Assembly (NCBI GenBank): GCA_018054895.1
Contig: JAGPIQ010000001.1
Span: 1 to 64,000 of the forward strand
From: Lutibacter sp.
GTDB taxonomy: Bacteria > Bacteroidota > Bacteroidia > Flavobacteriales > Flavobacteriaceae
Direction: 5' to 3'
Length of the DNA stretch: 64,000 nucleotides
The notes under the pieces were generated by a model, which searched no databases, had not been told where the DNA came from, and worked only from the letters and a program-made list of their open reading frames with translations. The number at the start of each line of letters is the position of its first letter. The stretch's first letter is position 1. Positions 34,657 through 46,704 of this stretch are shown one piece after another. The position numbers were made by a program, and so were the translations under genes.

Positions 34657-37600
34657 TTATTTTCGAAATAAAGGATCTGTTCCAATAGTTCCAACTAAAC
34701 GATCTAAATATTTTGGGTCAGTTGCATTATCTAGCAAGGCTTCTACTTCTTCCAACCTCTCTAATAAATTCATTTCATTAACTAATAATGCGTTATCTGA
34801 ATTTGAAATAAAAGCATTTAAATAAGCAATTTGAGTTGTATAAAACACCACTTCTTTTTGTTGCTTTAACTGCAACCTTTCCTTGTACCAATCACTATTT
34901 ACAATGTACTCTCTTTCAAAATAGCTTCTTAATTCTGGATTGCTAATTTCTTTACCTTCAAAATGTCCATAAGCCATAATGTGTAATAAAATTTTCAATG
35001 GAGGTATGGCTGCGTTTATACTTCCATCTTCAAAATAGCGTAAACCTACTTTTTGTTGTGCTTCAACAATATTATTTATTCCATCTACATAATCTTCCAA
35101 ACCTTGTAATTCTGGCTTCAACATTGTTTCATTAAAAACAGCATCTGGCTCATCAAACAATCTATTCATACATCTAAAAGCAAATATTTTAGTTATTCTA
35201 TACCCTAATCTACTTGCTAATACTTTTTGTCCATTATACTCAAAATCCTCAACTTTTTCTAATGAACCATTGGCTATTAACAATTTCGGATCACGATCTT
35301 CAGGTACCAAACGCGCCCAAATTTCAGGAATTAACAAACTAATATCATGGTCCACTTTATTATCACCACCTACATAACCAGCTGCTGTACTAAAAGCATT
35401 TGATTCCGTTAAAATATGCGACAATAACGCGTTATTTAAATCCGTTGTTGGTGTTAACATGTTAAAAGGTCCTTTTGTTAAAGCTCCCTCTGAACCTGCT
35501 CCTGTAGTTGAAGGAGATTTTCCTGTTAAACTACAAATAAAGTCCATAAACAATTCTGGAACTTCTTGATAATGTATTGGGTTGTAAACTGCCAAAGGTT
35601 TAATTCCCGCTTTTCTATCCGCTGGATTATTTCTTCTACCAGGTAAAACTGCATTTACCACATTAATTACTGGGTCTTCGGATTGTATTTTTCTGAATAA
35701 ACGAACACCTATTTCACCAATATAACTCGCTTCCGTTTCATCTATAAACAAATTACGCTCTAAATATCGTGGGTTTGCTGTAGGTACTCCATTAACAATT
35801 CTTGTATGAGAAGGCAACACAAAATATTCTTCGTCATTTGGACTATTAACAATACTAATTATTAAGTCTTTAACAGGTTGCGTATATTTATCAAAATTAA
35901 TCGTATCTTCAAATATTTCAATGGCATCTTTTTTCTTCAACAATTCATAATTTGTTAAAAATGTATTGTCAGAAACAATATCACGTTCTGCTCCTTCATC
36001 ATACCCTCGTACAATAGCTTCATCAGGTCGTTGAAATAAATGCGACTCACAATTAACAAGTACTTTTAAACTTTTATTTGTAAATTCTGGATTTAAATCT
36101 TTAAATCTATTTCTTGGCAAAGTAATGGAAGCTGTAATGTCATCTTCTGTTTGAATTTTAGTACTTGCAGAAAAATCGGATCTTAATTTATTTAACATCC
36201 ATTGTCCATTTTGGTTGAATCCAATTCGTACATAACTACCTACAACAGGCATACCGTTGTATTTTAAAATAGTACCTTTTTGACCGTTAATAACATCAAC
36301 AGACATACTGTCTTTCCAGTTTAAAGCGGCATTATCTTGACGGTATAAACGTTTTACAAATAATACCAACGAACGAATGTGTACTGGTATTTTCTTTAAA
36401 TACTCATTAAATTCATCACTATTTTTACTAGATGGCGTTAATAATTTTACCGCAGAACCTAAAGTTCTACCTGGGCTTAAAAATGAACGTGAAACAGGCA
36501 GCGTAGAATCATAATCTTTCCAACGAGTAGAGTAATTATAATTGATGACTTCATCTGCCTTTTTAAAATCTTCTTCAATATCTACAAGGTTGAATGTAAT
36601 ATAGGTAATAGCATTCAACATTGATTTTGAAATTTCTGACTTTCCACCACCAGAAACGGTACAAGGTTTATGACAAAATATTCCTTCTGGCTGTGTGTTT
36701 ACAATTCTCCACAATGAAATTGCCTTGTGTTTTTCTAAATTAAATTTATTCCCCGTTGGGTGTACATACGTTTTATGAGGAGACAACAGTAATTTTTGTT
36801 CAATTCCATTATACGTCCAAGTAATACTATTTGTATTGGTGTTTATAAATGCATTTTCAGGAATATATACAACGTTCGAATATTTTTTATCTACGCCATA
36901 ATTTCCTTCTTTCACTTCAATTCTATCGCCTAACAATTGTTTTACTTCTTCAAAAGTAAACTTGTTTTTAAATTTTTCAGAAAAAACAACGCCATCAACA
37001 ATATCACCCATTACACCACGCGGGTACGCTATTGCACCACCAGCATGTTCTTCTTCTACCAACCCAAATAAATTGGCGGAATAACTAATTTGCGTTTTTA
37101 TTTCTTTTTTTGAATACCCGAAATAATTATCAGAAATTATGGTAACAACCACACCTCTATCATCTCTACAAGTTACTTTAAATGCACCACCGTCATTATA
37201 CAATTCGTTTTCATCTTTCCAACACATTTCGTCAAATCTTTGACGTTCTGTGGCATCGTTATAATGTGGTAATCCTACATCTTTCTTTTTTAATTTTCGC
37301 AATTGAGGTGCTAAAACAATACAACCTGTATGACCTGTCCAATGAATTGGATCCAAAGCAGCATCATTTAAAGCTAAATATGGATCGCCACCATTACCAA
37401 AAATAGACTCTACAAAGTCTAAATTGCTCACCAACGTACCTGGCGCAAAAAAGCGAACTTCCATACTTTTTTGGGCAATAACTCCCTTTACCTCAGGGCA
37501 GACTATTGGACGCAATAATAATGAAACTATTAATTTTGCTTTTTCATCTTGGTTTGAAGTAAATGGTAATACTTTTAAATCATCCGAAGGATTAAATGCT

Positions 37601-38115
37601 GCATGTAAAAAATGTGCAAAAACAATTTTTGGCACTTCTTTTTTATCTAAAGGAACTGGTAAATCCCCTTCAACAATATGAAATGTTCCTTTTGTAGTAC
37701 GTTTATCGCTAATTGGATTGTGTAAAACCCCTTGTTTTATTCTATTCGAAACAATATCATCACTACTAAAAGTATGTCCGTTTGGTGGTAAACTCATTTC
37801 CCTAGCATGCCCTTTTTGCGTAAGTACCAATGTATTATTTGGTAATGCCATTGATTTATTGAATTTAACATCTTTCATATAATCATTAATGAAATGTTGA
37901 ATTCTATCATCCGCAGGACAAAGATGATGTGATAATAATCGTGACTTTTCTCTAAAATTTTTAATTAATCCATTTGTAAGCGACTGAAATTTAGGATTAC
38001 AAAATTTTTGAATTGATGAATCGCTATCTTTAAAAATAGGCTGTCCTAAAGCCGCTAATTGTAAATTTATGTACTGTACAGTATCTTTTCTATAATCTTT
38101 AATTTCTTTATTCAT
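34657..38115 (-). CDS. Large cytosolic protein, candidate pyrophosphate-type PEP carboxykinase
   Basis: This 1152-aa protein has no signal peptide or membrane segment. Visible conserved-looking motifs are TGHTGCIVLAPQL (260-272), EEHAGGAIAYPRG (355-367), a P-loop-like SGGGKSEISKS (488-498) preceded by CHKPC, and a Gly/Ser-rich TTGAGSEGALTKGPFN near residue 890. The length and the P-loop-like kinase motif suggest the PPi-dependent PEP carboxykinase family known from Entamoeba and Propionibacterium, which is about 1100-1150 aa. This is recognition by size and motif style only, not an alignment. The gene is monocistronic, with its own terminator, between DUF2461 and guaB. Confidence 0.45.
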   Translation of the reverse strand: MNKEIKDYRKDTVQYINLQLAALGQPIFKDSDSSIQKFCNPKFQSLTNGLIKNFREKSRLLSHHLCPADDRIQHFINDYMKDVKFNKSMALPNNTLVLTQKGHAREMSLPPNGHTFSSDDIVSNRIKQGVLHNPISDKRTTKGTFHIVEGDLPVPLDKKEVPKIVFAHFLHAAFNPSDDLKVLPFTSNQDEKAKLIVSLLLRPIVCPEVKGVIAQKSMEVRFFAPGTLVSNLDFVESIFGNGGDPYLALNDAALDPIHWTGHTGCIVLAPQLRKLKKKDVGLPHYNDATERQRFDEMCWKDENELYNDGGAFKVTCRDDRGVVVTIISDNYFGYSKKEIKTQISYSANLFGLVEEEHAGGAIAYPRGVMGDIVDGVVFSEKFKNKFTFEEVKQLLGDRIEVKEGNYGVDKKYSNVVYIPENAFINTNTNSITWTYNGIEQKLLLSPHKTYVHPTGNKFNLEKHKAISLWRIVNTQPEGIFCHKPCTVSGGGKSEISKSMLNAITYITFNLVDIEEDFKKADEVINYNYSTRWKDYDSTLPVSRSFLSPGRTLGSAVKLLTPSSKNSDEFNEYLKKIPVHIRSLVLFVKRLYRQDNAALNWKDSMSVDVINGQKGTILKYNGMPVVGSYVRIGFNQNGQWMLNKLRSDFSASTKIQTEDDITASITLPRNRFKDLNPEFTNKSLKVLVNCESHLFQRPDEAIVRGYDEGAERDIVSDNTFLTNYELLKKKDAIEIFEDTINFDKYTQPVKDLIISIVNSPNDEEYFVLPSHTRIVNGVPTANPRYLERNLFIDETEASYIGEIGVRLFRKIQSEDPVINVVNAVLPGRRNNPADRKAGIKPLAVYNPIHYQEVPELFMDFICSLTGKSPSTTGAGSEGALTKGPFNMLTPTTDLNNALLSHILTESNAFSTAAGYVGGDNKVDHDISLLIPEIWARLVPEDRDPKLLIANGSLEKVEDFEYNGQKVLASRLGYRITKIFAFRCMNRLFDEPDAVFNETMLKPELQGLEDYVDGINNIVEAQQKVGLRYFEDGSINAAIPPLKILLHIMAYGHFEGKEISNPELRSYFEREYIVNSDWYKERLQLKQQKEVVFYTTQIAYLNAFISNSDNALLVNEMNLLERLEEVEALLDNATDPKYLDRLVGTIGTDPLFRK

Positions 38116-38365
38116 TTTTTAATTATTAATAAATAGTAGTTTTTGGTTTAATTTGGCTGTTGAAATTGAATAATACTATATTTCCATACCAATGTATAAA
38201 ATTAACTAAAAGGAACCATATTTGTCTGATAAAAATCATTTAATACTATCTAAAATTTGTTTGAATCGTCTAAATTCTCATAAATATATAGTGAATTAAC
38301 AATCAAACCGATTGCTTAGTATCAATATAATAGTATCATAACTTTTTAAAATAACATATAGTCAT

Positions 38366-38395
38366 AAAAAAAGCCGAAATTTAAATTTCGGCTTT
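38366..38395 (-). terminator. Rho-independent terminator of guaB
   Basis: A perfect palindromic stem AAAGCCGAAATTT (38370-38382) with its complement (38383-38395) and an upstream plus-strand A-run, which is a T-run in the minus-strand transcript. It lies 19 bp after the guaB stop. The rest of the 38116-38414 gap is A/T-rich without features. Confidence 0.85.
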
Positions 38396-38414
38396 CAATA
38401 TATTTTAGTGCTTT

Positions 38415-40220
<1,806 letters not shown>

Positions 40221-41084
40221 CTATATGTTTTCAAAAATTTTTAAGGCTTCGTTATAAGCACTTTCAAAGCTCATAGCTTTTATATTTGTAGTACATTTTT
40301 GTTGTGTAAAATACGAAATTAATTTTTCAGAAGGCATATTTCCTGTCAATTCATCCTTCGCCATTGGGCAACCACCATATCCACGAATGGCTCCATCAAA
40401 ACGTAAACAACCCGCTTTATAAGCAGCATCAACTTTCGGAAACCAATTTGTAGGTAATGTATGTAAATGTGCTCCAAATTCAATGGAAGGATACGCTGGA
40501 ATTAAATTTGAAAATAAATATTGAATATCTTCTGGAGTTGAACTACCAATTGTGTCCGAAAGAGAAATAATTTGTACTCCCATTTTAGCCAACAATTCGG
40601 TATATTTTGAAACAATTTCAACATTCCAAGGATCTCCATACGGATTTCCAAAACCCATAGATAAATAGGCTACAACTTCTTTATTACTTTTCGTAGCTAA
40701 ATTTAAAATTTTATCTAAAACAACGACAGATTCTTCAATTGTTTTTCCTGTATTTCGCATTTGAAAGTTTTCAGAAATTGAAAAAGGATACCCCAAATAG
40801 GTAATTTCTTCAAATTGAACAGCATCTTCTGCCCCACGAACATTCGCAACAATCGCTAATAATTTACTAATGGTTGTACTTAAATCTAATTTAGCCAAAA
40901 CTTCAGCAGTGTCACGCATCTGCGGAATTGCTTTCGGCGAAACAAAACTTCCAAAGTCAATGGTATCATACCCAACTCGCAATAACGCATTTATAAATTG
41001 TGCTTTTGCTTGAGTAGGTATAAAATGCGACTTGATGCCTTGCATGGCATCACGAGGACATTCAATAAGTTTTACGGTGTTCAT
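40221..41084 (-). CDS. Hydroxymethylglutaryl-CoA lyase-like protein
   Basis: This 287-aa TIM-barrel enzyme is of the HMG-CoA lyase/DRE-TIM group. The N-terminal ECPRDAMQ carries the Arg-Asp pair (the usual form is PRDGLQ). Metal-binding HLH appears in GAHLHTLP. The C-terminal FDGAIRGYGGCPMA holds the catalytic loop with Cys. The protein should split HMG-CoA to acetoacetate and acetyl-CoA in leucine catabolism. The change of GLQ to AMQ in the first motif is noted. A -7 box CAAAGATA (reverse strand) lies at 41092-41099. Confidence 0.87.
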   Translation of the reverse strand: MNTVKLIECPRDAMQGIKSHFIPTQAKAQFINALLRVGYDTIDFGSFVSPKAIPQMRDTAEVLAKLDLSTTISKLLAIVANVRGAEDAVQFEEITYLGYPFSISENFQMRNTGKTIEESVVVLDKILNLATKSNKEVVAYLSMGFGNPYGDPWNVEIVSKYTELLAKMGVQIISLSDTIGSSTPEDIQYLFSNLIPAYPSIEFGAHLHTLPTNWFPKVDAAYKAGCLRFDGAIRGYGGCPMAKDELTGNMPSEKLISYFTQQKCTTNIKAMSFESAYNEALKIFENI

Positions 41085-41091
41085 ATACTAC

Positions 41092-41099
41092 CAAAGATA
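41092..41099 (-). promoter_or_regulatory. -7 box before the HMG-CoA lyase-like gene
   Basis: Read on the minus strand this is TATCTTTG, which fits TAnnTTTG. It ends 7 bp before the start codon, so the message would be nearly leaderless. Confidence 0.5.
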
Positions 41100-41108
41100 C
41101 AATTTCCT

Positions 41109-41723
41109 TTAAAAAAATAAGATAAAAAATGCGATACCAATAAATACAATTATTTGTAACCATTTTAGTGATGAATTAAACGAGGATTGAGATTTTAAAT
41201 AAGTCGCCAACTGTCCAGATAATATTGAAACCACTGAAAAAATGACCAACGCTTGCAACATAAATAAACCGCCTAAAACATATAATTGCACCAACGTACT
41301 TTGTGCAGTACTGTATAAAAAACCTGGTAAAAAGGCTAAAAAGAATATTGTTACTTTTGGGTTTACTACATTCATTATAAAACCTTGTTTAAAAAGCTGC
41401 AAAAGTTCTTTTTTCTCTACCTTTTTTAAATTGATTTCAGCATCACTTTTATACGCTTTATAGGCTAAAAATACTAAATAGAACGCCCCAAATAATTTTA
41501 GCGTAAAAAACAGCGATTCCGACTGATTTATAATGGCTGAAACTCCAACAGCAACCAACGTTGTATGGACTAAAATTCCAGAAACCAAACCAAATGAAGT
41601 CGCTATTCCATATTTTTTACCATTTGAAATACTTTGAACCAACACATAAATAATGTCGGGTCCGGGCATTATGGTTAATAGCATAGATGCCCCAATAAAT
41701 GATAAAAGAATATCGTAATTCAC
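41109..41723 (-). CDS. LysE/RhtB-family amino-acid exporter
   Basis: This 204-aa inner-membrane protein has about six hydrophobic helices. The family signature GPDIIYVLVQSISNGKKYG appears near the N-terminus, followed by a G-rich second helix. Such proteins export amino acids or derivatives; the substrate cannot be predicted. It lies 6 bp downstream of the epimerase gene and may be cotranscribed with it. Confidence 0.88.
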   Translation of the reverse strand: MNYDILLSFIGASMLLTIMPGPDIIYVLVQSISNGKKYGIATSFGLVSGILVHTTLVAVGVSAIINQSESLFFTLKLFGAFYLVFLAYKAYKSDAEINLKKVEKKELLQLFKQGFIMNVVNPKVTIFFLAFLPGFLYSTAQSTLVQLYVLGGLFMLQALVIFSVVSILSGQLATYLKSQSSFNSSLKWLQIIVFIGIAFFILFF

Positions 41724-41729
41724 AATAAA

Positions 41730-42779
41730 TTAATGAGAATTCATTTTTAAATACCGATCCACAAAGGCTTTTACCCCTTCTTCTATAGATGTTTGTGGCT
41801 TAAAATCTATATATTCAAATAAATTTTCAACATTAGCATACGTACTTTGCACATCACCAGGTTGCATTGGTTTAAACACTATTTTCCCTTTTTTATTCAG
41901 CGCTTTTTCAATAGCAGCAACATAATCCATTAAAGCAACAGGACTATTATTTCCAATATTGAACAGTTGGTACGATTTTGAACTTATAGATGAAGTCGGT
42001 TTTTTAGGATTAAATTTAGGATTGTTTTCTTTTGGAGGAAGCGGAATCAGCCTACGAATACTTTCGACAATATCAGCCACATACGTAAAATCACGACTCA
42101 TATTTCCATTGTTAAAAACTTCAAATTCCTTATCTTCCACCATTGCTTTTGTAAAAAGATACAAGGCCATATCTGGTCGTCCCCACGGGCCATACACCGT
42201 AAAAAATCGTAAACCAGTACAAGGAATCTTAAATAAATTTGCATAGGAATGCGCCATCATTTCATTAGCTTTTTTACTAGCCGCATATATTGCCAACGGA
42301 TGATCTGTACAATTATCCTCTTTAAACGGAATATCCTCACTTAAACCATAAACTGAACTTGATGATGCATAAATTAAATGCTCTACAGGATGCGCTCTAC
42401 AACTTTCTAAAATATTTAAAAAACCTGTAATATTACTATCAATATATGAATGTGGATTTTCTAAAGAATAGCGAACTCCAGCTTGTGCTGCTAAATTAAC
42501 AACGTAATCAAATTGCTGAGTTTTAAATAATTCTTTTATATTTTCTAAATCCGTTAAATCTAGTTTTATAAATAAAATATTATTAGTTCCTATCAATTTA
42601 TTGTACTCAATTTCAGAAGTGTTAATTCCTAAATCATTCAAACGAGCCAACTTTAAATTCGGGTCGTAATAATCGTTTATTACATCCAATCCTACAATTT
42701 CAAAATTGTAATTCGCTAATAATTTGGCTAAGTGATAGCCAATAAAACCAGCCATTCCTGTAATTAATATTTTTTTCAT
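41730..42779 (-). CDS. NAD-dependent sugar epimerase (UDP-glucuronate 4-epimerase type)
   Basis: Start chosen at 42779 (MKKILITG), giving 349 aa; an in-frame Met 21 bp upstream would add seven residues ahead of the Rossmann strand. The extended short-chain dehydrogenase fold shows GMAGFIGYH (cofactor loop), SSSVYG (catalytic Ser region) and YAASKKANE (Tyr-x3-Lys). The FTVYGPWGRPDMAL segment is typical of UDP-glucuronate 4-epimerases, which supply galacturonate for surface polysaccharides. Related sugar epimerases cannot be fully excluded. Confidence 0.88.
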   Translation of the reverse strand: MKKILITGMAGFIGYHLAKLLANYNFEIVGLDVINDYYDPNLKLARLNDLGINTSEIEYNKLIGTNNILFIKLDLTDLENIKELFKTQQFDYVVNLAAQAGVRYSLENPHSYIDSNITGFLNILESCRAHPVEHLIYASSSSVYGLSEDIPFKEDNCTDHPLAIYAASKKANEMMAHSYANLFKIPCTGLRFFTVYGPWGRPDMALYLFTKAMVEDKEFEVFNNGNMSRDFTYVADIVESIRRLIPLPPKENNPKFNPKKPTSSISSKSYQLFNIGNNSPVALMDYVAAIEKALNKKGKIVFKPMQPGDVQSTYANVENLFEYIDFKPQTSIEEGVKAFVDRYLKMNSH

Positions 42780-43022
42780 ATCTCTAATTCTACTTTCCAC
42801 AAAAATAGAATTATTTATAGCAACACGTATTAATTAACGTAACTTTTTCAAAAATTATAACAATCAATTTAAATGTATTTCCATAAAAAACACTAATTTC
42901 TTAAATTAATGAATTCCTAAGCTGAAGAAAATTTAAATGAGACTCAAAATAATTAAGGTTAGATGATTTAAAACCACCTAACCCTAAAATTAAATTATTA
43001 ACTATAAATTGAATCGCTACTA

Positions 43023-43436
43023 TTACAAAAAGCTTTCTATCGCCAATTCATAACTTTGCAAGCCAAAACCAGCAATTACACCTTTAGCAACCGGAGCAAT
43101 GTAGGATACATGACGAAAATCTTCCCGCGAATGTACATTGGAAATGTGCACTTCAATAACTGGTGTCGTAATTCCTTTAATAGCATCACCAATAGCCACG
43201 GAAGTATGTGTATAAGCACCTGCATTTAAAACAACACCATCAAAACTAAAACCTACTTCATGCAATTTATTAATAAGTTCACCTTCAATATTGCTCTGAA
43301 AATAGTCTAATTCGACATTAATATATTTCTTTTTCAACGTTTTATAAAATTCTTCAAAAGTTAAACTTCCATAAATTTCAGGTTCACGTTTTCCTAATAA
43401 ATTTAAATTAGGACCATTAATAATGCAAATTTTCAT
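43023..43436 (-). CDS. aroQ: 3-dehydroquinate dehydratase, type II
   Basis: This 137-aa shikimate-pathway enzyme has the N-terminal NGPNLNLLGKREPEIYG motif (catalytic Arg and Tyr), LNAGAYTHTSVA (substrate Asn), and EVHISNVHSREDFRH (with the catalytic His). The length is normal for the type II family. It is monocistronic with a -7 box just upstream. Confidence 0.97.
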   Translation of the reverse strand: MKICIINGPNLNLLGKREPEIYGSLTFEEFYKTLKKKYINVELDYFQSNIEGELINKLHEVGFSFDGVVLNAGAYTHTSVAIGDAIKGITTPVIEVHISNVHSREDFRHVSYIAPVAKGVIAGFGLQSYELAIESFL

Positions 43437-43473
43437 AAATAACTGGGTGTTTTTAAATCTTTTCTTTGAAGTT

Positions 43474-43481
43474 CAAATGTA
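43474..43481 (-). promoter_or_regulatory. -7 box of aroQ
   Basis: Read on the minus strand this is TACATTTG, fitting TAnnTTTG, 37 bp before the aroQ ATG. Confidence 0.55.
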
Positions 43482-43504
43482 TAAAAATAAATAGTTATAA
43501 CTCT

Positions 43505-44083
43505 CTATAAATCGCTATAATCAAATGAATATACAATCCCCAACTGAATTGCATTTAATTTTTTATAATCATTATAACTAAAATCTATAAATTTTGAAAC
43601 ACCTAAAGAATATCTGGCATCTATCAATAATTTTGGAGATACTTTTAGCTGAATTCCTGTATCAACCGCTAAAATAAATTTTTTATAAATAGAACTTCTA
43701 GTATCTGTATTTGAAATTGAAAGTAAAAATTGTGATTCAGGACCTGCGTACACTCCTAAAAAGTCTGTTACATTATATTTAACAAATACTGGAATATGTA
43801 ATAATCCTAAACGGTCGTTTAATTCAAATTCTGTAGAAGAATATACGACTTCTGTCAGGATAGAAACTTTTTCACTTCTATTAAATGCTAGAAAACCACC
43901 AATGTAAAATCCATTCCGACTATTAGAATCCGATTCATCATTTAAAACCGTTTTTACAGTACCTAAATGTGTTCCCGCTTTAAACCCAAACGTGGTAGTT
44001 GGTAAAAAATAGTTAGAATCTTGTGCTTTCACCATTGAAAAAATGAAACAAAAAAGAGTTAAAACAAGCCATTTATTTTTCAT
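43505..44083 (-). CDS. Outer membrane beta-barrel protein (PorT-like)
   Basis: This 192-aa protein has a signal peptide (1-20, ending in VKAQ) and alternating hydrophobic strands ending in an aromatic-rich YSFDYSDL. Gly-rich strand starts (FGFKAGTHLG, FYIGGFLAF) match small eight-stranded barrels of the PorT/OmpX-like group common in Bacteroidota. The function is unknown. The gene is divergent from the recombinase gene 77 bp away. Confidence 0.8.
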   Translation of the reverse strand: MKNKWLVLTLFCFIFSMVKAQDSNYFLPTTTFGFKAGTHLGTVKTVLNDESDSNSRNGFYIGGFLAFNRSEKVSILTEVVYSSTEFELNDRLGLLHIPVFVKYNVTDFLGVYAGPESQFLLSISNTDTRSSIYKKFILAVDTGIQLKVSPKLLIDARYSLGVSKFIDFSYNDYKKLNAIQLGIVYSFDYSDL

Positions 44084-44160
44084 ACGTATTAAATTTTTAA
44101 AGAAATCGAAGATACTTATTTCTTCCTGAAAACAGGTGATTTTATTAGTATATTTACCAC

Positions 44161-45060
44161 ATGAAATGGAATACAGCTTTAAAAGATTATCAATTTTATT
44201 TAAAAATAGAAAAAGGATTGGCTAAAAACTCCATTGAAAGTTATTCAAGGGATGTAAAAAAATTAATTGGCTATTTAGAACTGAATGACATGCCTATTTC
44301 TCCTATTTCTATTGAAAAAAAGGAAATTCAAGAGTTTATTTATACAGCTGCAAAAAGCATCAATCCACGATCACAATCCCGACTTATTTCTGGTTTGCGC
44401 AACTTTTTTGATTATTTAGTTTTTGAAGATTATCGAAAAAATAATCCTATGCAACTTATAGAATCTCCAAAAACTGGTCGAAAATTACCTGATACTTTAT
44501 CCTTAGAAGATATTGATAAAATTATCAATGAAATTGATTTAAGCGAGCCACAAGGTGAACGCAACAGAACAATTTTAGAAACATTGTATAGTTGTGGATT
44601 GCGAGTTTCTGAACTTACTGAATTAAAAATTTCTAATTTATTTTTTGATGAAGGCTTCATTCAAGTCATAGGAAAAGGAAATAAACAACGCTTTGTGCCT
44701 ATAAATACTTCAACTATAAAATATATTCAAATTTATTTGAATGAAATTAGAAGTCATATTTCGATTCAAAAAGGATTTGAAGATTTCGTTTTTTTAAACA
44801 GACGCGGCAAAAATTTAACACGGGTAATGATTTTTACAATTATTAAAAATTTAGCAGAAAAAGCAGGAATTCACAAAAATATTAGTCCACATACCTTTCG
44901 CCATTCATTTGCGACACATTTATTAGAGCGTGGAGCCGATTTAAGGGCTATTCAACAAATGTTAGGGCACGAAAGCATAACAACTACAGAAATTTATATG
45001 CACTTAGATAAAAGCTTTTTAAAGCAAGTTGTAAATACTTTTCATCCTCGTAAAAGATAA
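44161..45060 (+). CDS. xerD: Tyrosine recombinase of the XerC/XerD type
   Basis: This 299-aa site-specific recombinase has a SAM-like N-terminal core-binding domain (about 1-90) and a catalytic domain with the full set of active residues: Arg148 (GLRVSEL), Lys172 (GKGNK), His244-x2-Arg247 (HTFRH), His270 (LGHES) and Tyr279 (IYMH). Its size and the lack of phage genes nearby favour the chromosomal dimer-resolution enzyme over an integrase. XerC versus XerD cannot be settled from this copy alone. Confidence 0.88.
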   Translation: MKWNTALKDYQFYLKIEKGLAKNSIESYSRDVKKLIGYLELNDMPISPISIEKKEIQEFIYTAAKSINPRSQSRLISGLRNFFDYLVFEDYRKNNPMQLIESPKTGRKLPDTLSLEDIDKIINEIDLSEPQGERNRTILETLYSCGLRVSELTELKISNLFFDEGFIQVIGKGNKQRFVPINTSTIKYIQIYLNEIRSHISIQKGFEDFVFLNRRGKNLTRVMIFTIIKNLAEKAGIHKNISPHTFRHSFATHLLERGADLRAIQQMLGHESITTTEIYMHLDKSFLKQVVNTFHPRKR

Positions 45061-45061
45061 A

Positions 45062-45089
45062 AAAAAATCTCACCGAAGTGAGATTTTTT
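45062..45089. terminator. Bidirectional terminator between xerD and rny
   Basis: A 12-bp perfect stem (AAAAAATCTCAC with its complement) encloses a CGAA tetraloop. T-runs are present for both directions. It closes two convergent genes. Confidence 0.9.
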
Positions 45090-45118
45090 ACATTTAATAT
45101 ATTTTTACTTTGAATTTG

Positions 45119-46687
45119 CTATTTAGCAATATTTACAGCACGTGTTTCTCTAATTACAGTTACACGAACTTGACCTGGATAGGTCATATCATTTTGAATT
45201 TTTTGTGAAATACTGAAAGAAAGTTCACCCGCTTTTGCATCGCTAATTTTTTCACTTTCAACAATTACTCTTAATTCTCTACCTGCTTGTATAGCATATG
45301 CTTTTTGAACTCCATTAAATCCGAATGCAATGTCTTCTAAATCTTTTAAACGTTGAATATACGAATCCAATATTTGACGACGTGCTCCTGGGCGTGCTCC
45401 TGAAATAGCATCACAAACTTGTACAATTGGCGCAATTAACGATTTCATTTCAATTTCATCGTGGTGAGCTCCAATGGCATTACAAATTTCTGGGTTTTCA
45501 TTATATTTTTCAGCCCATTGCATACCTAACAATGCGTGTGGTAATTCACTTTCAGTTTCTGGTACTTTACCAATATCATGTAATAAACCAGCACGTTTTG
45601 CCATTTTAGCATTCAACCCTAATTCCGCAGCCATAATACCACAAAGATTTGCTACTTCGCGCGAGTGTTGCAATAAATTTTGTCCATAAGATGAGCGGTA
45701 TTTCATACGCCCAATTGTTTTAATTAATTCAGGGTGTAAACCATGAATTCCTAAATCAATAACGGTACGTTTCCCAATTTCAATAATTTCTTGTTGAATT
45801 TGTTTTTCAGTTTTCTTCACTACTTCTTCAATACGAGCAGGGTGAATACGACCATCTGTAACTAAGTTATGCAGCGCTAAACGAGCAATTTCTCGTCTTA
45901 CAGGATCAAAACATGATAAAATAATTGCTTCTGGCGTATCATCTACAATAATTTCAACACCAGTTTCAGCTTCTAATGCACGAATATTTCGTCCTTCTCT
46001 ACCAATAATTCTACCTTTAACATCATCCGACTCTATATTGAAAACAGACACACAGTTTTCTACAGTTTGTTCTACTCCAACACGTTGAATAGTATTTAAA
46101 ATAACTTTACGAGCTTCTTGTTGCGCTGTTAATTTTGATTCTTCAATGGTTTCCTGAATGAAAGCCATTGCGTCTGATTTTGCTTGTTCTCTTAACGAAG
46201 TCACTAATTCTTTTTTAGCATCATCTGCAGACAAACCTGAAATAACTTCTAAATTTTCAACTTGTTTACGGTGTAACTTATCGATCTCCTCAGTTCTGCG
46301 CTCTAAATATTCAAGTTTCCCATCATAATCAAGAATTTTAGCATCTATTTCATTATTTATTTTTTTACTTTTATCCAGTTCTTGAGATATCATTGATTCT
46401 TTATCTCTTGTTCTTTTTTCAGCATCGGCAATTTTTTTATCACGTCCAATAATAACTTTTTCGTGTTCCGATTTTAATTCAATAAACTTTTCTTTTGCTT
46501 GTAAAATTTTATCTTTTTTGATAGCCTCAGCTTCAATTTTAGCTTCTTTTATAATCGTTAAAGCTTCTTTTTTTGTATTTTTAATAATTTTCGTAGCATT
46601 CGATTTCTCTAGAATTTTTGCAATAATGTATCCTATTCCTAATCCTATAACGATACCAATTATAATCGGTATTAAATTTCCTTCCAT
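45119..46687 (-). CDS. rny: Ribonuclease Y
   Basis: This 522-aa membrane-anchored endoribonuclease starts mRNA decay. It has an N-terminal membrane helix (about 5-24), a long Lys/Glu-rich coiled coil (about 30-170), a KH domain (about 205-270, [15 protein letters not shown]) and an HD domain (about 330-430, with HDIGK). The order and length match the family. A probable 6S RNA gene lies immediately upstream on the same strand. Confidence 0.96.
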   Translation of the reverse strand: MEGNLIPIIIGIVIGLGIGYIIAKILEKSNATKIIKNTKKEALTIIKEAKIEAEAIKKDKILQAKEKFIELKSEHEKVIIGRDKKIADAEKRTRDKESMISQELDKSKKINNEIDAKILDYDGKLEYLERRTEEIDKLHRKQVENLEVISGLSADDAKKELVTSLREQAKSDAMAFIQETIEESKLTAQQEARKVILNTIQRVGVEQTVENCVSVFNIESDDVKGRIIGREGRNIRALEAETGVEIIVDDTPEAIILSCFDPVRREIARLALHNLVTDGRIHPARIEEVVKKTEKQIQQEIIEIGKRTVIDLGIHGLHPELIKTIGRMKYRSSYGQNLLQHSREVANLCGIMAAELGLNAKMAKRAGLLHDIGKVPETESELPHALLGMQWAEKYNENPEICNAIGAHHDEIEMKSLIAPIVQVCDAISGARPGARRQILDSYIQRLKDLEDIAFGFNGVQKAYAIQAGRELRVIVESEKISDAKAGELSFSISQKIQNDMTYPGQVRVTVIRETRAVNIAK

Positions 46688-46704
46688 ATGTTAAGTGTAT
46701 ATAT

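Noticed and set aside
44161..45060. Tyrosine recombinase as a phage or integron integrase
   Set aside because: Its size and motifs match chromosomal XerC/XerD, no phage genes or att-like repeats are near it, and it is far from the cassette-like array.
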